64,000 nt of DNA, taken from Pseudoclavibacter terrae. Lineage in GTDB: Bacteria; Actinomycetota; Actinomycetes; Actinomycetales; Microbacteriaceae. The notes beneath the pieces are model-generated. The model saw nothing but the letters and a program-made list of their open reading frames with translations, was not told the origin of the DNA and made no database searches. The stretch's first letter is position 1. Each line of letters begins with the position of its first letter. The position numbers and the translations under genes are program-made. Below are positions 8,119 through 16,744 of the stretch, piece by piece. The stretch is from positions 124,001-188,000 of the forward strand of contig NZ_WBJX01000001.1 in the NCBI RefSeq assembly GCF_008831075.1, read 5' to 3'.

Positions 8119-9741
8119 ATGAGCGAGACGCAGGTCGCCGACGAGCAGTTCTACCGTTCCTTCAAGCGGTTCCTCGACCGTGTCAACGAGACGCCGCCAG
8201 ACGCGAGGGCGCAGCGCACACCGTTCGGCGAGGAGCTGAGCGGCTTCCTCGGCGCGGACGCCGAGGCGCTCCCCGTGGTCGTCGAGGAGTTCGCGAGCTA
8301 CCGCATCGTCGACGCCGACATCGCCATCGAGGAGCTCGCCAGCCGCGCGGAATCGCGCCTCGTCGGAGTCGCGGGCGGCTCAGCCCACGCGCACGCCGGA
8401 CTCGCCGAACTCATCTCGAGTCCCCACATGCCATTCAAGACCGGGCCGGCCGAGTTCGCCGAGAAGGCGACCGGGCCGAACACCACCAGGCAGGTCGTGA
8501 GCTTCGGCGCGCGGCTCCTCTCCTACCAGGGGGAGCGAGTCGTGATCATGCAGCGCGCAGCCCGACCCGACATGGGGCGTCCCCAGAGCCAGCTCGAGGT
8601 GCTCACGTCCGCGGCGCCGTCGCTCGTCTCCGAGCTTCTCGGCGAGGTGCGATCGCTCATGGTGGAGCGCAGTGTGCTCCGCGGGAAGGTGCTGGCGTTC
8701 GAGAGCAGCGACTACCGGATGGATGCGGGCGCGTCGTTCCTGGAGCGGCCGAACGTCGCAGAGGGCGACGTCATCCTGCCGTTCGGCGTGCTCGAGTCCG
8801 TCGTCGCGCACGTCATCGAGATCGGACGCCAGCGCGAGGTCCTGCTCGCCGCTGGCCAGCACCTGAAGCGCGGCATCCTGCTGTACGGCCCGCCCGGAAC
8901 CGGCAAGACGCTCACCGTGAGGCACCTCCTCAGTCGGACGGAGGGTGTCACCGCCGTGCTGCTAACGGGGTCGAGCATCCAGCACATCGGCGCGGCTGCG
9001 GAGCTGGCCCGCACCCTGCAGCCGTCGATCGTCGTGCTCGAGGATATCGACCTCGTCGCCATGGAACGGCACGCCTCGCCGCAGCCGCTGCTGTTCGAAG
9101 TGCTCGACGCGCTCGACGGCCTGGATGGCGACGCCGACGTCGCGTTCATCATGACGACGAACCGCGTGCAGGTGCTCGAGCGTGCCCTCGTCTCCCGGCC
9201 CGGTCGCGTCGACCTCGCCGTCGAGATCGCGCTGCCCGGTGAGCCGGAGCGCTTCCGCCTGCTCGAGAAGTACGCGTCCGGGCTGCCGTTCAGCGAGACG
9301 GCGCTGGCTGAGGCGGCGCGGCGGGCCGAGCAGACCACCGGCTCGTTCTCCAAGGAGCTCGTCCGGCGAGCAGTGCTCACCGCGGCGAGGAACGGCCTCC
9401 CGGTCGACGACGACATCCTGCTTCACGAACTCGATGAGCTCATGGCGGCGCAGTCCGCCCTCACGCGTCGGCTCCTCGGCGACGGCAGCGAGCCTGACGA
9501 AATCGGCGACGGCAGTGACGACGAGCGTGGGATGCCGGGCGTGGCCGCGCAGGCGCGGACGGCCCTGTTCGAGGGCACGGGGCCGGCACGGTACTCGACG
9601 TCGTACGTTCCGCTCGGGGTCCATTCCGACGCCGGCTGGACCGCGGATGTCCCCGCCTCGGGCGACAGCTACCAGCCCGGAGCGACGAGCGTGCCATCTG
9701 GGCCGGAGCATCCGGACACGCAGCGGCCGGACGGCGCATGA
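8119..9741 (+). CDS. AAA+ ATPase (CDC48/FtsH-like single ring domain)
   Basis: The 540-residue protein has a novel-looking 240-residue N-terminal region and one AAA+ module: Walker A GPPGTGKT (residues 257-264), Walker B VVLEDIDLV near 305, sensor MTTNRV and an arginine finger-like SRPGRVD. The C-terminal 90 residues are acidic and Pro/Ser-rich with no domain. The AAA module resembles the unfoldase branch (Cdc48/ARC/FtsH), but there is no protease domain or membrane segment. Start ATG 8119 has a GGCGAGGGG ribosome-binding site. Its stop overlaps the start of the lipoprotein gene (ATGA), so the two are translationally coupled. Confidence 0.85.
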   Translation: MSETQVADEQFYRSFKRFLDRVNETPPDARAQRTPFGEELSGFLGADAEALPVVVEEFASYRIVDADIAIEELASRAESRLVGVAGGSAHAHAGLAELISSPHMPFKTGPAEFAEKATGPNTTRQVVSFGARLLSYQGERVVIMQRAARPDMGRPQSQLEVLTSAAPSLVSELLGEVRSLMVERSVLRGKVLAFESSDYRMDAGASFLERPNVAEGDVILPFGVLESVVAHVIEIGRQREVLLAAGQHLKRGILLYGPPGTGKTLTVRHLLSRTEGVTAVLLTGSSIQHIGAAAELARTLQPSIVVLEDIDLVAMERHASPQPLLFEVLDALDGLDGDADVAFIMTTNRVQVLERALVSRPGRVDLAVEIALPGEPERFRLLEKYASGLPFSETALAEAARRAEQTTGSFSKELVRRAVLTAARNGLPVDDDILLHELDELMAAQSALTRRLLGDGSEPDEIGDGSDDERGMPGVAAQARTALFEGTGPARYSTSYVPLGVHSDAGWTADVPASGDSYQPGATSVPSGPEHPDTQRPDGA

Positions 9742-10163
9742 ACGCGGTGGCGGCCAGCGGGAGATCTGTCGGGGCCGTGTGCCTCGGCGTCGGTGCGCTG
9801 CTCGCGATGAGCGGATGCTCGATCCTCATCCCCCAGCACGGGCTCACGATCAGGCAGGCGGTCGTCGACGCGCAGTACTCGGGCCCGGACTACGCGAGCA
9901 ATCCCGTGGAGATCACGGAGTCGGCCTGCGGGGACGAGGTCGACTGCGTCGAAGCCTGGTCCACGGATCAGGCCGACTACTACCGCTTCGCGACCCGTGA
10001 CAGGGCGACCGAGTTCGCCGAGGGTCTCTTCGACGGAGCGCAGTCGCACTTCATCGTCATGGACTTCACCGGCAAGACGGGCATCGACCGCGTCGACCAG
10101 GAGGCGGCGTCGTGCCAGTTGCGCGGGGCCAACTTCGATCATGAGGGCCCCTGCATCGACTGA
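9738..10163 (+). CDS. Small lipoprotein with CVEA-x3-DQ core
   Basis: The 141-residue product has a lipoprotein signal with lipobox LAMSGC (Cys27), so it should be anchored on the outer face of the membrane. The mature part contains TESACGDEVDCVEAW-x3-DQADYYRF. The same C-x(4-5)-CVEA-x3-DQ-x(5)-F core is present in the two lipoproteins at 29.2-30.0 kb, making these three paralogues. The two core cysteines could form a disulfide, with a second pair near the C-terminus in this member. It overlaps the AAA+ ATPase gene by four bases. No function is known. Confidence 0.7.
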   Translation: MNAVAASGRSVGAVCLGVGALLAMSGCSILIPQHGLTIRQAVVDAQYSGPDYASNPVEITESACGDEVDCVEAWSTDQADYYRFATRDRATEFAEGLFDGAQSHFIVMDFTGKTGIDRVDQEAASCQLRGANFDHEGPCID

Positions 10164-10235
10164 CGCTGGCGTCGCGCGAGAACACCGATGTGCGGGCGCG
10201 AACTGTGTTTCTTGCCGGTCGCGCATCCGTCTTTG

Positions 10236-10252
10236 CTAGTTTGATGAACTAG
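10236..10252. promoter_or_regulatory. Palindrome CTAGTT-N5-AACTAG, candidate MarR operator
   Basis: A perfect 6-bp inverted repeat lies 37 bp upstream of the MarR gene, overlapping the likely -10 region; a TTGCCG -35-like hexamer sits at 10212-10217. Position suggests autoregulation. It shares TAGTT-NN-AT-N-A with the palindrome at 10905-10920. Confidence 0.5.
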
Positions 10253-10288
10253 CTTCCTGGCGTTCGGTGCGCCAGCACGAGGAGGATC

Positions 10289-10852
10289 ATGGCGCAGAAG
10301 CCGGCCGAGGACTCGTCCGGGTACTGGTACCCGACGGGAGGGCAGCACGCGACGTCGGTCGACGTGCTGAACCTGCTCCGCGAATACCGTGAAGCTGAGG
10401 CGAAGATGCGCGCGCGGACACGGTCGTCGATGCGCATGAACGAAAACGACCTCCTGGCTCTGCGTTTCCTGCTCCAGCAGCAGCGCCACGGCAAGGTCGT
10501 GGTGCAGAAGGACCTGGGGGAGCGCCTCAACATCTCCTCGGCGTCGGTGACCGGTCTCGTGGACCGACTCGTGAAGAGCGGGCACGTCGAGCGTCGCCCG
10601 CACCCCACGGACCGTCGCGCATCGATCATCGCTCCCACGGTCGAGTCGGATCGCGAGGTCCGCGAGACGCTGGGGGTCATGCATCAACGGATGATCGCGG
10701 TCGTCGATTCCCTCAGCACCGAGGAACTCGATGGGGTCGCCAAGTTCCTCTCGGGCATGGTCGGGTCGGTGGAAGCGCCCGCCCCTCACGATGCGGAGAA
10801 GGCTGGCGGCGTGACGGATGCGGGGCCTGTCATGGCGGTGCATCGCTCCTAG
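10289..10852 (+). CDS. MarR-family transcriptional regulator
   Basis: The 187-residue protein has the MarR winged helix: LLALRFLLQQQRHGKVVVQKDLGERLNISSASVTGLVDRLVKSGHVER and the wing motif HPTDRRAS around residues 50-115. N-terminal and C-terminal extensions of about 35 residues are unstructured in appearance. It has a strong GAGGAGG ribosome-binding site. A palindrome in its own promoter and another in front of the next gene suggest it controls itself and the small membrane protein downstream. The ligand is unknown. Confidence 0.88.
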   Translation: MAQKPAEDSSGYWYPTGGQHATSVDVLNLLREYREAEAKMRARTRSSMRMNENDLLALRFLLQQQRHGKVVVQKDLGERLNISSASVTGLVDRLVKSGHVERRPHPTDRRASIIAPTVESDREVRETLGVMHQRMIAVVDSLSTEELDGVAKFLSGMVGSVEAPAPHDAEKAGGVTDAGPVMAVHRS

Positions 10853-10904
10853 TCTCCTCGCGGGATACTCGCCGCGCGGGCAGGAGTCAACACTTCGGTG
10901 CAGA

Positions 10905-10920
10905 TTATTTAGTTAAATAA
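10905..10920. promoter_or_regulatory. Palindrome TTATTT-N4-AAATAA, candidate MarR operator
   Basis: A perfect AT-rich palindrome in an otherwise GC-rich region, ending inside the -10 hexamer TAAGCT (10918-10923) of the small membrane protein gene, so a bound regulator would block RNA polymerase. It contains TAGTTAAATAA, resembling TAGTTTGATGA in the MarR promoter. Confidence 0.5.
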
Positions 10921-10929
10921 GCTACATAC

Positions 10930-11115
10930 ATGCTCGGACAACGACGAAGGCTCAACCGCACTGCAGTAGCCGACGCTCGACGACGCGCAGAGGACCGCTA
11001 CTGGGATGTCTACCAGCGAACCGTGATGCCAGGTGAGCTTCTCGCTCTCTGCTTCGTCGGCGCCACGATCTCGATCGGCGTCGCCGTGTCCTTCTTCGCC
11101 TTCATGCCCTGGTAG
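10930..11115 (+). CDS. Small single-helix membrane protein
   Basis: A 61-residue protein with a basic N-terminus (LGQRRRLNRTAVADARRRAED) followed by one hydrophobic helix (LLALCFVGATISIGVAVSFF). The -10 hexamer TAAGCT lies six bases before the ATG, so the mRNA should be leaderless; there is no Shine-Dalgarno sequence. Position behind a MarR gene with a palindrome over its promoter suggests it is a regulated envelope protein. No family recognised. Confidence 0.5.
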   Translation: MLGQRRRLNRTAVADARRRAEDRYWDVYQRTVMPGELLALCFVGATISIGVAVSFFAFMPW

Positions 11116-11246
11116 CCGCGCTCAGGACCGTCGCGAGTGCGCACCCGACCGCTTGGATGTTCGCCACAACTGGCTGGTTCGACTGACGGATCGGTGCGAG
11201 GCTCCCTCTGTGCATCCGCCTGGGTGCGGTAGCGCAAAGGAGCGAC

Positions 11247-11690
11247 ATGACCGATCCGAGAACGTTGACAGGACTCGAGCAGCTGCAGGCGCACCTCGCC
11301 AGCGGTGCGGAGATCGCCCCTATAGCTCAGCACTTCGGCATGACCGTCGTGAGCTTCGCCAAGGGCGAGGTCGTCTTCGAGGGGCTACCTGACCGGACGC
11401 ACTACAACCCGATCGGAACCGTGCACGGAGGCTTCGCCGCCACCCTGCTCGACTCGGCCTGCGGCACAGCTGTCCACACGACCCTCCGACCAGGCCAGGC
11501 CTACACGTCGCTCGAGATCAAGGTCAGCTTCCTCCGGCCCATGACAGCCGAGACCGGCCCCGTCCGCGTCCGCGGTCGGGTCGTGAAGTCCGGAGCACGC
11601 GCGGCGTTCGTCGAGGCGGAGCTCCGAGACTCGTCGGACGTGCTCCTCGCGACCGCGACAAGCACCTGCGCGATCTTCCCGGTGGGCTGA
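11247..11690 (+). CDS. PaaI-type hotdog thioesterase
   Basis: The 147-residue protein has the hotdog thioesterase signature NPIGTVHGGFAATLLDSACGTAV, with the HGG-x(8)-D arrangement used by PaaI-type acyl-CoA thioesterases, followed by YTSLEIKVSFLRPM. It hydrolyses an acyl- or aryl-CoA; the specific acyl group cannot be told. It stands between the small membrane protein and the DUF3151 gene, all on the same strand, but the gaps suggest separate transcripts. Confidence 0.85.
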   Translation: MTDPRTLTGLEQLQAHLASGAEIAPIAQHFGMTVVSFAKGEVVFEGLPDRTHYNPIGTVHGGFAATLLDSACGTAVHTTLRPGQAYTSLEIKVSFLRPMTAETGPVRVRGRVVKSGARAAFVEAELRDSSDVLLATATSTCAIFPVG

Positions 11691-11780
11691 GGCGCGGATC
11701 CACGGGGCAGATGGAGGGTGCTCTCCACAGCAATCCGCCCCGACCGCGCTCCGAAACATCCACAGGATAGAATCGGGCCC

Positions 11781-12218
11781 GTGACCGGAACGAATCTCCT
11801 CGGCATCCCCGAGACGCGCCTCGCTGCTGAGCCAGAGGTCGTCGACGACCTCTCGAACCTGCCTCACGACCAGGCCGCGCTCGCGGCCATCGTCGAGAAG
11901 CACCCGGCCTCATCGCTGGCATGGGCGACGCTGGCCGATGCGGCGCACGCCGACGGCAACACCATCGGCTCGTACGCGTATGCACGGGTCGGCTACCACC
12001 GCGGCCTCGACGCCCTCCGCAAGGCTGGTTGGCGCGGTCAGGGCCCCGTGCCGTGGTCGCATGAGCCCAACCGGGGAGTCCTCCGCGCGTTCTACGCCCT
12101 CAGGCGAAGCGCCGCGGAGATCGGCGAGGAGGGCGAGCCAGAGCGGCTCGCCGACCTGCTGCATGACGCCGACCCTCAGGCGATCACCGAGATCGAGCGG
12201 ATGCACGCCGCCAGCTAG
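11781..12218 (+). CDS. DUF3151-family protein
   Basis: The 145-residue product matches DUF3151: [55 protein letters not shown] and [13 protein letters not shown]. In many actinobacteria this gene is next to purA (and often fructose-bisphosphate aldolase), as here. Biochemical role is unknown; the helical repeats recall TPR-like folds (inference). The start is GTG 11781: a TAGAAT -10 hexamer lies seven bases upstream, indicating a leaderless transcript, so the open frame further upstream is not coding. Confidence 0.85.
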   Translation: MTGTNLLGIPETRLAAEPEVVDDLSNLPHDQAALAAIVEKHPASSLAWATLADAAHADGNTIGSYAYARVGYHRGLDALRKAGWRGQGPVPWSHEPNRGVLRAFYALRRSAAEIGEEGEPERLADLLHDADPQAITEIERMHAAS

Positions 12219-12364
12219 GCACCCGCCGGTGTGACGGCTCGAGTCACGGCAACACCAGCAGGAAACGGGGCGGGGCCGTCGAGCCGGTCATCCCGACCGC
12301 GCGGCTCACGCCACGCACACGACAGGCGCGAGCTGCGCCGATCCGACAGAGAACAGGGGCACAC

Positions 12365-13651
12365 ATGCCAGGCGTAGCGATTATCGGCGGCCAGTGGGGC
12401 GACGAGGGCAAGGGCAAGGCGACCGACCTCCTCGGCGACCGCATCGACTACGTCGTGAAGTTCAACGGCGGCAACAACGCCGGCCACACGGTCGTGATCG
12501 GCAACGAGAAGTACGCGCTGCACCTGCTGCCCTCTGGCATCCTCACGCCAGGCGTGACCCCGGTCATCGGCAACGGCGTCGTCATCGACCTCGACGTGCT
12601 CTTCCACGAGATCGACCACCTCGAAGCACGAGGTGTCGACACCTCGAAGCTGCGAGTCTCCGCGAACGCCCACCTCATCACGGGGTACCACACGACCCTC
12701 GACAAGGTCACCGAGCGGTTCCTCGGCAAGCGCCAGATCGGCACGACCGGCCGCGGCATCGGCCCGGCCTACGCCGACAAGATCAACCGCATCGGCATCC
12801 GCGTGCAGGACCTCTTCGACGAGAACATCCTCCGCCAGAAGGTCGAAGCCGCGCTCTTCGGCAAGAACCACCTCCTCGTCAAGGTCTACAACCGCCGCGC
12901 GATCACGGTCAACGAGATCGTGGACGCGCTGCTCGTCCACGCCGAGCGCCTCCGCCCCATGGTCGGCGACACGTCGCTCGAGCTGTACGACGCCCTCAAC
13001 GCGGGCCGCAACGTGGTCTTCGAGGGTGGCCAGGCCACGATGCTCGACGTCGACCACGGCACGTACCCGTACGTGACGTCGTCCTCGTCGACCGCTGGAG
13101 GCGCGTCCACGGGTGCAGGCGTCGGCCCGACCCAGATCAACCGCATCATCGGCATCGTCAAGGCGTACATCACGCGCGTCGGCGCTGGCCCCTTCCCGAC
13201 CGAGCTCTTCGACGAGTGGGGCGAGCTGCTTCGCACGCGCGGTGGCGAATTCGGCACCACCACGGGCCGTCCGCGCCGGACCGGCTGGTACGACGTGCCC
13301 GTCGCCCGGTACACGGCACGCATCAACGGCGTCACCGACCTCGTGATGACGAAGCTCGACGTGCTCAGCGGCATCGAGCGCATCCCCGTCTGCGTCGCCT
13401 ACGACGTCGACGGTGTCCGCTTCGACGAGATGCCCGTCTCGCAGTCGGACATCCACCACGCGAAGCCCATCTACGAGTACTTCGACGGCTGGACCGAAGA
13501 CCTCTCCAGCTGCCGCACCTTCGACGAGCTCCCCGAGAACGCTCAGCTGTACGTGCACGCGCTCGAGCGTCTCTCCGGCGCCCGCATCTCCGCCATCGGC
13601 GTCGGCCCGAAGCGCGACGAGATCATCCAGATCCACGACCTCATCGACTGA
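12365..13651 (+). CDS. purA: Adenylosuccinate synthase
   Basis: The 428-residue enzyme makes adenylosuccinate from IMP, aspartate and GTP in AMP synthesis. Visible features are the N-terminal [12 protein letters not shown]-loop, NAGHTVV, the active-site [30 protein letters not shown] and the C-terminal [10 protein letters not shown] and [10 protein letters not shown]. Length and all motifs are intact. A CAGGGG ribosome-binding site precedes the ATG. The upstream DUF3151 gene is separated by 146 bp, so purA may have its own promoter; a strong terminator follows. Confidence 0.98.
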   Translation: MPGVAIIGGQWGDEGKGKATDLLGDRIDYVVKFNGGNNAGHTVVIGNEKYALHLLPSGILTPGVTPVIGNGVVIDLDVLFHEIDHLEARGVDTSKLRVSANAHLITGYHTTLDKVTERFLGKRQIGTTGRGIGPAYADKINRIGIRVQDLFDENILRQKVEAALFGKNHLLVKVYNRRAITVNEIVDALLVHAERLRPMVGDTSLELYDALNAGRNVVFEGGQATMLDVDHGTYPYVTSSSSTAGGASTGAGVGPTQINRIIGIVKAYITRVGAGPFPTELFDEWGELLRTRGGEFGTTTGRPRRTGWYDVPVARYTARINGVTDLVMTKLDVLSGIERIPVCVAYDVDGVRFDEMPVSQSDIHHAKPIYEYFDGWTEDLSSCRTFDELPENAQLYVHALERLSGARISAIGVGPKRDEIIQIHDLID

Positions 13652-13669
13652 CCTCAGCTGGCAGCTCTG

Positions 13670-13710
13670 AGCCCGGACGGACCCCCAACTGAAGGGGGTC
13701 CGTCCGGGCT
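13670..13710 (+). terminator. Terminator hairpin after purA
   Basis: AGCCCGGACGGACCCCC pairs perfectly over 17 bp with its complement after a seven-base loop (AACTGAA), starting 19 bp after the purA stop. There is no T-tract, as is common in actinobacteria. Confidence 0.85.
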
Positions 13711-13783
13711 CGGTGCGTGGGCGGCGGCTCGCAGCCTTCCGCAGGCGCGCGAGCGGGCCCTCGCGGCCTGAGACAATCGATGC

Positions 13784-14587
13784 GTGAATAGCGTTCCAGC
13801 CGCCCTGACTGTGCTTCCCGACCCCCAGTTCGTGATGGTCGGCGACGGCCACCGCATCGCCACCTACACGTGGGGCGAGACGGATGCGCCGACCGTGATC
13901 GTCGTCCACGGCTTCGCATCCAGCACGAAGGACAACTGGGTGGCGACGGGCTGGGTCCGAGACCTGCTGCGCGCCGGCTACCGGGTGCTCGGCCTCGACC
14001 AGCGCGGGCACGGGCAGAGCGACAAGCCCCACGAGGGTCGCGACTACGACATCCGCACGCTCGCCTCCGACGTCGAAGCCGTGCTCGATGCCTACCTCGT
14101 CGACACCGCCCTGTACGTCGGCTACTCGCTCGGTGCCCGCGTCGGCTGGGAGGTCGCGCAGGATTTCGCCGACCGCATCCCGCGGGTCGTGCTCGGCGGG
14201 GTCCCCGACGGCGTTCCGCTCGGGCGCCTCGACATCGGCCAGGTGCGCGCGCTGATCGACAACGGCACCCCCGTGCAGGACCCGGTGACGCAGAACTACC
14301 TCGCCCTGACGGAGCGGGTCGGTGGCAACGACCTCCGTGCGCTGCTCGCGATCGCCGAGGGAATGCGCGCCTCCGGCAAGGCCGACCCGGATCTCGGCCG
14401 CGTCCCGCAGCAGCCCGTCCTGTTCGCGACTGGCTCGCTCGATGGGATCATCGAAGGCTCGAAGGCGCTCTCCGCCGCGACGCCGCAGGCTCGCTTCTTC
14501 GAGATCCCCGAGCGTCACCACTTCAACGCACCCGGCTCGCGTGACTTCCGGGCGGCTGCCCTCGCCTTCCTCGCAGAAGCGGACTGA
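13784..14587 (+). CDS. Alpha/beta hydrolase
   Basis: The 267-residue protein has the alpha/beta-hydrolase fold: VIVVHGFASSTKDNW (oxyanion hole), GLDQRGHGQSDKP, nucleophile elbow GYSLGAR (Ser), and a late RHHFNAPG with the probable catalytic His. This set is typical of small esterases/haloperoxidase-like hydrolases; substrate unknown. The GTG at 13784 is six bases behind a GACAAT hexamer, indicating a leaderless start. It follows the purA terminator and is transcribed separately. Confidence 0.85.
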   Translation: MNSVPAALTVLPDPQFVMVGDGHRIATYTWGETDAPTVIVVHGFASSTKDNWVATGWVRDLLRAGYRVLGLDQRGHGQSDKPHEGRDYDIRTLASDVEAVLDAYLVDTALYVGYSLGARVGWEVAQDFADRIPRVVLGGVPDGVPLGRLDIGQVRALIDNGTPVQDPVTQNYLALTERVGGNDLRALLAIAEGMRASGKADPDLGRVPQQPVLFATGSLDGIIEGSKALSAATPQARFFEIPERHHFNAPGSRDFRAAALAFLAEAD

Positions 14588-14666
14588 CCGCCCTCCGCGG
14601 AACGTTAGCTGACGGCGTCGCACGACGTCTGAGACGCCTCTCGGCCGCGACCGGCAGGATGCGGAC

Positions 14667-15074
14667 ATGTCGTCCACGTCACTCAAGCGTCGCACCGCCA
14701 AGCCCGACGGGTCGATCCCGTGGATCGTCGTCCTGCCGTTCGCCGTCTCCGGCGTCATCCACCTCGCGAAGCCTCGGGTCTTCGAGCCGATCATCCCCAA
14801 GCCGCTTCGAGCGCGCGGACGCGAGCTCGTCGTCGCGTCGGGGGCCGCCGAGCTCGCCTGCGCCGCCGGACTCCTGCATCCTTCGACGCGACCCCTCGCC
14901 GGGCTCGCGAGCGCCGCCGTCCTGCTCGCGGTCTGGCCAGCGAACGCGCAGATGAGCGTCGACCTCGGGCGTCGCGCGCTCCGCAAGAGGAACGCATCCT
15001 CGCTCGCCGCGTTCGCGATCTCCATCGCGCGCCTGCCGCTGCAGATTCCGCTGATCAAGGCCGCGCTGCGCTGA
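14667..15074 (+). CDS. DoxX-family membrane protein
   Basis: A 135-residue protein with about four hydrophobic helices (WIVVLPFAVSGVIHLAKP; LVVASGAAELACAAGLL; LAGLASAAVLLAVWPANAQM; C-terminal amphipathic helix). The SGVIHLAKP and AAELACAAGLLHP segments match the DoxX/MauE-like family, which in actinobacteria has been linked to thiosulfate/redox complexes at the membrane; a specific role here is not shown. It has no clear Shine-Dalgarno site; a CAGGAT hexamer sits six bases before the ATG. Confidence 0.78.
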   Translation: MSSTSLKRRTAKPDGSIPWIVVLPFAVSGVIHLAKPRVFEPIIPKPLRARGRELVVASGAAELACAAGLLHPSTRPLAGLASAAVLLAVWPANAQMSVDLGRRALRKRNASSLAAFAISIARLPLQIPLIKAALR

Positions 15075-15122
15075 CGCGCTCGAGTCCGACTCCTCGCAAG
15101 TTGGGCGCGCTAGCCTTTCCAG

Positions 15123-16703
15123 ATGAGCATCGAAGCGCAGAGCGAGCGGGTCAGAACGCCCTCCGAGCAGCGGGAGATCGAGCGGAAGTACGACATCCCG
15201 GAGGGGGCTGGCGAACCTGAGCTCTCGAAGCTCGGCGCTGGACTCCGCGCCGGTCGGGCCACTACCGAGACGCTCGTCGCCGAGTACGTCGAAACCCCCG
15301 AGCTCGCCATCCTCGACGCGCGCTGCGTGCTGCGGCGCCGGACCGGCGGGGACGACGAGGGCTGGCATCTGAAGCGACCACGCAGCGGAGACGAGCGCAT
15401 CGAGGTCCACGCGCCCGTCGGCGCCCCGCGACGCATCCCACCTGAGCTCCGCGCCGAGTTCGCTGAGCTCATCGGCGAGCGACCCGTGCTGCCACTCGTC
15501 GAGCTGACGACGATTCGCACGACCACCGAGGTGCTCGGCGGCGGCGCGTGGTCCGCCGGAGGCGCCCGAGATGACGACGACGCGCTTGCCGCCCTCATCT
15601 GCGATGACGTAGTGCGTGCCCGAGTCCTTCGCATCGGCGACGAGCGGACGCTGGAGTGGCGGGAGTTCGAGGTCGAGCTGGCCGATGGCGCCTCGACCCG
15701 GGTCTTCGACGAGATCGAGGCGGTGCTCTTCGATGTCGGGCTGACGCCGTCCGGGCACCGATCGAAGCTCGTGCGCACGCTCGACGGAGTCGAGGCCGCG
15801 CAGGCACCGACGGGGCAGGCGACGGCGGGGGAGGCCGTGGTCTTCGCGATCGCGGCCCGCTTCGGGGAGTTCCAGGCCCACGAGGACGGGAGTCGGCGAG
15901 ATGCCCCGGATGCGGTCCACCAGGCGCGGGTCGCGTTGCGTCGGCTGCGCAGCCTGCTGAAGGTCTTCGGGTCGCTCTTCGAGGCTGACGAGGTCAAGCT
16001 CCTTGCCGCCGAGCTGAAATGGGCTGGTGGAGTTCTCGGAGCTCCCCGCGACGCCGAGGTGCTTCGCGAGCTGGTCCTGGCGGAGCTCGACACGGACGAT
16101 GAGCTCGACGCGGGGCCCGAGGCCGTCCAGCGCGCTCGAACTCGAGTCGAGCAGGTGCTCGAGGAGCGCCACGCCGCCGCCCTCGCGTCGTTCAGGGCCG
16201 AGGTCGACTCGGACCGCTGGGATTCCCTCCACGATCGTCTGGTCTCGTTCATCACGGCTCCGCCGTTCACGGACGACGCCGATCGACGTGCCCTCGGCGC
16301 CATGCGGCGGTTAACCCGCAGGGCGATCGTCACGGTCGAGCAGCGTGCGGAGCGGGCGCGGAAGAAGCCGAGGAAGCTCGAGCGGTGGCATGACGTCCGC
16401 AAGGCGGCGAAGTCGGTTCGCTACGGGTACGAGGCCATCGACGAGCTCCCGGATGCGAAGGCGAAGAAGCAGCGCAAGGAGTGGAAGCGCCTCGCGCAGG
16501 CGTTCGGCGAGCTCCAGGATGCCGCGATGCTCCACGCGGAGCTCGCCGTCATCATCCAGAACCTCGACGCCGACCACGAACGCGAGCATGGTGGCACCGG
16601 CGCGGAATCGGTCGCCGTCCTCGAGGAGGTGCGCGAGCGCGTCCGGCGTCGCCGGGGCGAGGACCTCGACACCGCTCGCGACGCGCTCGACAACGTGACC
16701 TGA
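15123..16703 (+). CDS. CYTH and CHAD domain protein
   Basis: The 526-residue protein pairs an N-terminal CYTH domain (EIERKYDIPE at residues 17-26 gives the ExExK triphosphate-binding motif; residues to about 215) with a C-terminal CHAD domain (from DAVHQARVALRRLRSLLKVF near 265, with conserved basic residues and helices to the end). CYTH domains act as triphosphatases on inorganic or organic triphosphates; CHAD domains bind polyphosphate granules, so a role in polyphosphate metabolism is likely. A TAGCCT box six bases before the ATG predicts a leaderless mRNA. Confidence 0.9.
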   Translation: MSIEAQSERVRTPSEQREIERKYDIPEGAGEPELSKLGAGLRAGRATTETLVAEYVETPELAILDARCVLRRRTGGDDEGWHLKRPRSGDERIEVHAPVGAPRRIPPELRAEFAELIGERPVLPLVELTTIRTTTEVLGGGAWSAGGARDDDDALAALICDDVVRARVLRIGDERTLEWREFEVELADGASTRVFDEIEAVLFDVGLTPSGHRSKLVRTLDGVEAAQAPTGQATAGEAVVFAIAARFGEFQAHEDGSRRDAPDAVHQARVALRRLRSLLKVFGSLFEADEVKLLAAELKWAGGVLGAPRDAEVLRELVLAELDTDDELDAGPEAVQRARTRVEQVLEERHAAALASFRAEVDSDRWDSLHDRLVSFITAPPFTDDADRRALGAMRRLTRRAIVTVEQRAERARKKPRKLERWHDVRKAAKSVRYGYEAIDELPDAKAKKQRKEWKRLAQAFGELQDAAMLHAELAVIIQNLDADHEREHGGTGAESVAVLEEVRERVRRRRGEDLDTARDALDNVT

Positions 16704-16744
16704 GCTGCACGACACGGTCAGGCGGTGGTGTCAGGATCGCTGCA

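Noticed and set aside
12219-12364. Possible purine riboswitch upstream of purA
   Set aside because: No conserved purine or PRPP riboswitch core was found in the 146-base gap, and the region has no clear three-way stem.
12215-15058. Very long open frame on the minus strand opposite purA and its neighbours
   Set aside because: It is antisense to purA, a hydrolase and DoxX with clear homology, and is explained by the low stop-codon frequency of GC-rich DNA.
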